This document shows positions 31,582 through 34,191 of a DNA stretch of 34,191 nucleotides, piece by piece. The notes beneath the pieces are model-generated. The model was not told the origin of the DNA. It did not search any database and saw only the letters and a list, made by a program, of their open reading frames with translations. This DNA is from Stutzerimonas kirkiae. GTDB lineage: Bacteria; Pseudomonadota; Gammaproteobacteria; Pseudomonadales; Pseudomonadaceae. The stretch's first letter is position 1. Each line of letters starts with the position of its first letter. The stretch covers positions 1 through 34,191 of the forward strand of contig NZ_QJUO01000042.1 in NCBI RefSeq assembly GCF_004327335.1, written 5' to 3'. A program made the position numbers and the translations under genes.

Positions 31582-34140
31582 ATGCATGCGTTCGTACCGC
31601 ACCAGACCACCCCACAACCGTCCCGGCTACGCTACCTGCTGTTCGTTGGCCTGGCCGGTAGCCTGTCGGCCCAGGCCGCACCGCAGGAAACCGTACTCGA
31701 CACCGTCTCGGTGATCTCCACCGGCAATCGCAGCAACACCCTGACTGTGGCGGACAGCCCATCGCCCATCGACATAATCAGTGGCGAACAGATCCGCAAG
31801 ACCGGCAAGGCCAGCCTGCGCGAAGCCCTCGGGCGCATCGTGCCCTCGTTCAGCGCCCCGGCCCAGGCCGGCGGCGGTACTTCGTCGTCGGTACGCCCGG
31901 TGTCTATCCGTGGCCTGTCCGGCGATCACCTGCTGGTGCTGGTCAACGGCAAACGCCGGCACAACACTGCCGTCTACAACAACTTCGCACGCATCGCCAG
32001 CGGCAGCGTGCCGGTCGACCTGGACCTGATCCCCACGTCGGCCATCGAACGTATCGAGCTGCTGCGCGACGGCGCCTCGGCGCAGTACGGCTCGGACGCC
32101 ATCGCCGGCGTGCTCAACATCATCCTCAAGCGCCAGGCCGAAGGCGGCAGTGCCAGCGTCACCGTCGGCCAGCAGGAAGACAAGCCCGGCGACCTGACCC
32201 AGACCGGCCTCAACGGCGGCTTCGCCCTCGGCGCCGACGGTGGCTTCTTCAACACTTCGCTGGATATCCGCCTGCAAGGGCCGTCGTACAGCGCCGGCGA
32301 TGCCCAGGGCGCCTGGTACTACCCGGTGCTGAACGGCCAGTCGGTGCCCTTCGGCACACCCGGCGCAACGGCCGACCCACGGGAGGCATCGGTGGACCGC
32401 CTGCTGTCCAGGGGCTATGGCCGCTCCAACCGCGACGAGGTCTACAACCTGTCGTACAACGCCGAGCTGCCGCTGAGCAACAGGCTGACGCTGTACTCCT
32501 TCGCCACCTACAGCGACCGCAGCATCGTCGATACCCGGGGCAGTTTCCGCGCCACCAGTCTGTCATCGATCCCGGAAATCTACCCGGACGGCTTCCATGC
32601 CCAGCGCCTGATCGACGAAAAGGACTTCCAGTTCGCCTTCGGCGGCAAGGGCGACCTCGCCGGCTGGGACTACGACCTGTCCACCACCTACGGCAAGGAC
32701 GACGTACGCCTCGGCGCGCAGAACACCCTCAACGCCTCCCTCGGGCCGGCGAGCAAGACCTCGTTCTACCTCGGTGCCCTGGAGTTCGAGCAGTGGACGA
32801 CCAACCTGGATTTCACCCGCCCGTTCGAGATCGGCCTGGGCAAACCGCTGCAACTCTCGGCCGGCATCGAGCATCGCTGGGAAAAGTACCTGCAGACCGC
32901 GGGCGAACCGGATTCCTATCGTGACGGCGGCTATGAATACCCCACCGGCCATCCGCGCGCCGGGCAGCGCCCCAGTGCCGGCCTGCAATCCTTCACCGGC
33001 ACCTCGCCCGCCGATGCCGGCGCCCTGGATCGCGACAGCTACGCCTTCTATATCGACGCCGGCACCAATCTCAGCGAGCGCCTGTATACCAGCGCCGCCT
33101 TCCGCTTCGAGCACTACGACGACAGCTCCGGCAACACCGCCAGCGGCAAGCTGTCCACCCGCTACGAGCTGGCCCCCGGCCTGGCCCTGCGCGGCACCGT
33201 CAACACCGGTTTCCGCGCGCCGTCGCTGGCCCAGCAGACCTTCTCGGTGACGCAGAACACCAGCGTGCGCCTGCCCGATGGCACCACCCAGACCCTGCTG
33301 GCACGCTACCTGCCACCCGCCAGCGTGGCGGCCAAGGCCCTCGGCGCCAGGGACCTGGAGCCGGAGCAGTCGACCAACGTCAGCGTCGGGATTTCCTGGG
33401 AGCCGGCCCGCAATGCCCGCATCACCCTCGACGCCTACCGCATCGAGATCAAGGACCGCATCGTCAAGAGCGAGATCATCCGCGACAGCGGCACCTCGAC
33501 GGTGATCCGCGACACCCTCGCCTCGCTGGGCATCAACGACCTGTATTCGGCGCAGTACAACATGAACGGCGTCGACACCCGCACCGACGGCGTCGACCTG
33601 GTCAGCGAACTGCACAGCGACTACGGGCGCTTCGGCCAGGTGCGCTGGTCGGCGCTGTACAGCTACAACCGCACCACTATCCGCGACATCAAGCAGAACG
33701 GCACGGTCAGCGGCCTGCTCGGCAGCGACTATGTGATCTTCGGCCACCAGGCGCAGACTGACCTGACCAGGGGCAGCCCACGGGACAAGCTGGTGCTCGG
33801 CGGCAACTGGCGCATCGGCGATGTCATCGCCGACCTGCAGTTCACGCGCTACGGCAAGTACACCGAGGCCGGCAGCACGGCGGCGGCCGACCGCCAGTTC
33901 GGCGCCAGGTGGATCACCGACCTCGACCTCACCTACCTGCTCACCGACAACCTGTCGCTGTCCCTCGGCTCGAACAACCTGTTCGGCATACGCCCCGACC
34001 GGCAGCACCCCAACGCGGTCGTCACCGGCCTGGGCACGGCCAACCCCAGCGAGATCAACAACCCCGACGAATACGGTGCTTTCAGCCCTTACGGCCTCAA
34101 CGGCGCGTTCTATTACGCGCGCCTTTCCTACGACTGGTAA
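31582..34140 (+). CDS. TonB-dependent outer-membrane receptor 3
   Basis: The 852-residue product has a signal peptide (LLFVGLAGSLSAQAA, cleavage near residue 35), a TonB-box-like DTVSVIS, a plug domain (SPIDIISGEQIRKTGKASLR; VLVNGKRRHNTAV; SAQYGSDAIAGVLNIILK) and a barrel ending in LSYDW, the expected terminal aromatic. The ATG at 31582 has GGAAG 6 nt upstream and is preferred to the TTG at 31576. It is a clear paralogue of receptor 1: plug motifs, internal landmarks such as SIPEIYPDGFHAQRL versus SIPELFPDGYFPLNN, and similar length. Receptor 1 lies by the Ssu-like permease/ATPase, receptor 3 by the Ssu-like binding protein, which suggests both feed sulfonate-type uptake. Confidence 0.88.
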   Translation: MHAFVPHQTTPQPSRLRYLLFVGLAGSLSAQAAPQETVLDTVSVISTGNRSNTLTVADSPSPIDIISGEQIRKTGKASLREALGRIVPSFSAPAQAGGGTSSSVRPVSIRGLSGDHLLVLVNGKRRHNTAVYNNFARIASGSVPVDLDLIPTSAIERIELLRDGASAQYGSDAIAGVLNIILKRQAEGGSASVTVGQQEDKPGDLTQTGLNGGFALGADGGFFNTSLDIRLQGPSYSAGDAQGAWYYPVLNGQSVPFGTPGATADPREASVDRLLSRGYGRSNRDEVYNLSYNAELPLSNRLTLYSFATYSDRSIVDTRGSFRATSLSSIPEIYPDGFHAQRLIDEKDFQFAFGGKGDLAGWDYDLSTTYGKDDVRLGAQNTLNASLGPASKTSFYLGALEFEQWTTNLDFTRPFEIGLGKPLQLSAGIEHRWEKYLQTAGEPDSYRDGGYEYPTGHPRAGQRPSAGLQSFTGTSPADAGALDRDSYAFYIDAGTNLSERLYTSAAFRFEHYDDSSGNTASGKLSTRYELAPGLALRGTVNTGFRAPSLAQQTFSVTQNTSVRLPDGTTQTLLARYLPPASVAAKALGARDLEPEQSTNVSVGISWEPARNARITLDAYRIEIKDRIVKSEIIRDSGTSTVIRDTLASLGINDLYSAQYNMNGVDTRTDGVDLVSELHSDYGRFGQVRWSALYSYNRTTIRDIKQNGTVSGLLGSDYVIFGHQAQTDLTRGSPRDKLVLGGNWRIGDVIADLQFTRYGKYTEAGSTAAADRQFGARWITDLDLTYLLTDNLSLSLGSNNLFGIRPDRQHPNAVVTGLGTANPSEINNPDEYGAFSPYGLNGAFYYARLSYDW

Positions 34141-34160
34141 CCCGAAGAGAGGAACACAGC

Positions 34161-34191
34161 ATGCCCGCGGAAAACCTCGCCCCCCTTACCC
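34161..34191 (+). CDS. Start of a further gene (partial)
   Basis: An ATG at 34161 opens a frame (MPAENLAPLT) that runs to the window edge. AGAGAGGA lies about 7 nt upstream, and the gap to receptor 3 is only 20 bp, so it is probably the next gene of that operon. Ten residues are too few to name it. Confidence 0.55.
   Translation, partial: MPAENLAPLT

Noticed and set aside
1..34191. Search for tRNA, rRNA, integrase/attachment sites or a biosynthetic gene cluster
   Set aside because: Nothing in the sequence supported any of these; the only mobile trace is the transposase tail and REP-like repeats.

Overview
The window looks like the chromosome of a Pseudomonas or a close relative. Coding DNA is GC-rich with strong G/C third-position bias, the intergenic spaces carry REP-type palindromes, and gene content (asfAB-type flavoprotein/ferredoxin pair, Rpn-family nuclease, Xre/RES toxin-antitoxin pair, many TonB-dependent receptors) fits that genus. 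This is a judgement from content, not a database match. No rRNA, tRNA or CRISPR array was seen.

Layout. (1) 1-2.6 kb is an accessory edge: the 3' end of an ISL3-type transposase, decayed coding remnants, a low-GC HNH-nuclease-like gene, a low-GC lipoprotein gene and REP-like repeats. (2) 2.6-7.2 kb holds a small membrane protein, a LysR regulator, a heptamer tandem repeat, then a three-gene operon (acyl-CoA-dehydrogenase-like/DszC-like flavoprotein, D-2-hydroxyacid dehydrogenase, class II aldolase). (3) 7.4-8.0 kb is a reverse-strand Rpn nuclease gene. (4) 8.4-17.8 kb is one long import operon: Ssu/Tau-like permease and ATPase, a TonB-dependent receptor, then a complete Opp/Dpp-type ABC importer with a fused double ATPase. 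(5) 17.8-22.8 kb holds genes unrelated to sulfur: nucleotidyltransferases, HAD phosphatase, histidine phosphatase, isonitrile-hydratase-like DJ-1 protein, and the Xre/RES pair. (6) 23.1-26.1 kb is a second TonB receptor followed by a broken Tat-exported flavin amine oxidase. (7) 26.4-34.2 kb is an asfABC-like set (AprAB-like flavoprotein and ferredoxin, Ssu/Tau-like binding protein), an LLM-class (DszA/NtaA-type) flavin monooxygenase, a peroxiredoxin-like protein, a third TonB receptor and the start of one more gene.

The main observation is regulatory. Four operons (starting at 4197, 8391, 23107 and 26372) share a promoter module of about 53 bp: an AT-rich 30-mer whose right end is a TTYACA-like -35 box, exactly 17 bp, then a TAnnnT -10 box. 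Three copies are nearly identical and the fourth is more diverged. Because one copy drives the asfAB-like genes, known from Pseudomonas putida S-313 as sulfate-starvation-controlled arylsulfonate desulfonation genes, I infer that the whole set is a sulfur-scavenging regulon.

How the parts may work together (inference): outer-membrane receptors bring in organosulfur compounds, the two ABC systems move them across the inner membrane, and the DszC-like, DszA-like and AsfAB redox enzymes release sulfur. The Ssu-like permease/ATPase has no adjacent binding protein, while the AsfC-like binding protein has no adjacent permease/ATPase, so they may be partners in trans. No flavin reductase is encoded in the window, so reduced flavin for the two monooxygenase-like proteins would have to come from elsewhere. 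The dehydrogenase/aldolase operon has no function I recognise and is the best candidate for an undescribed organosulfur pathway.
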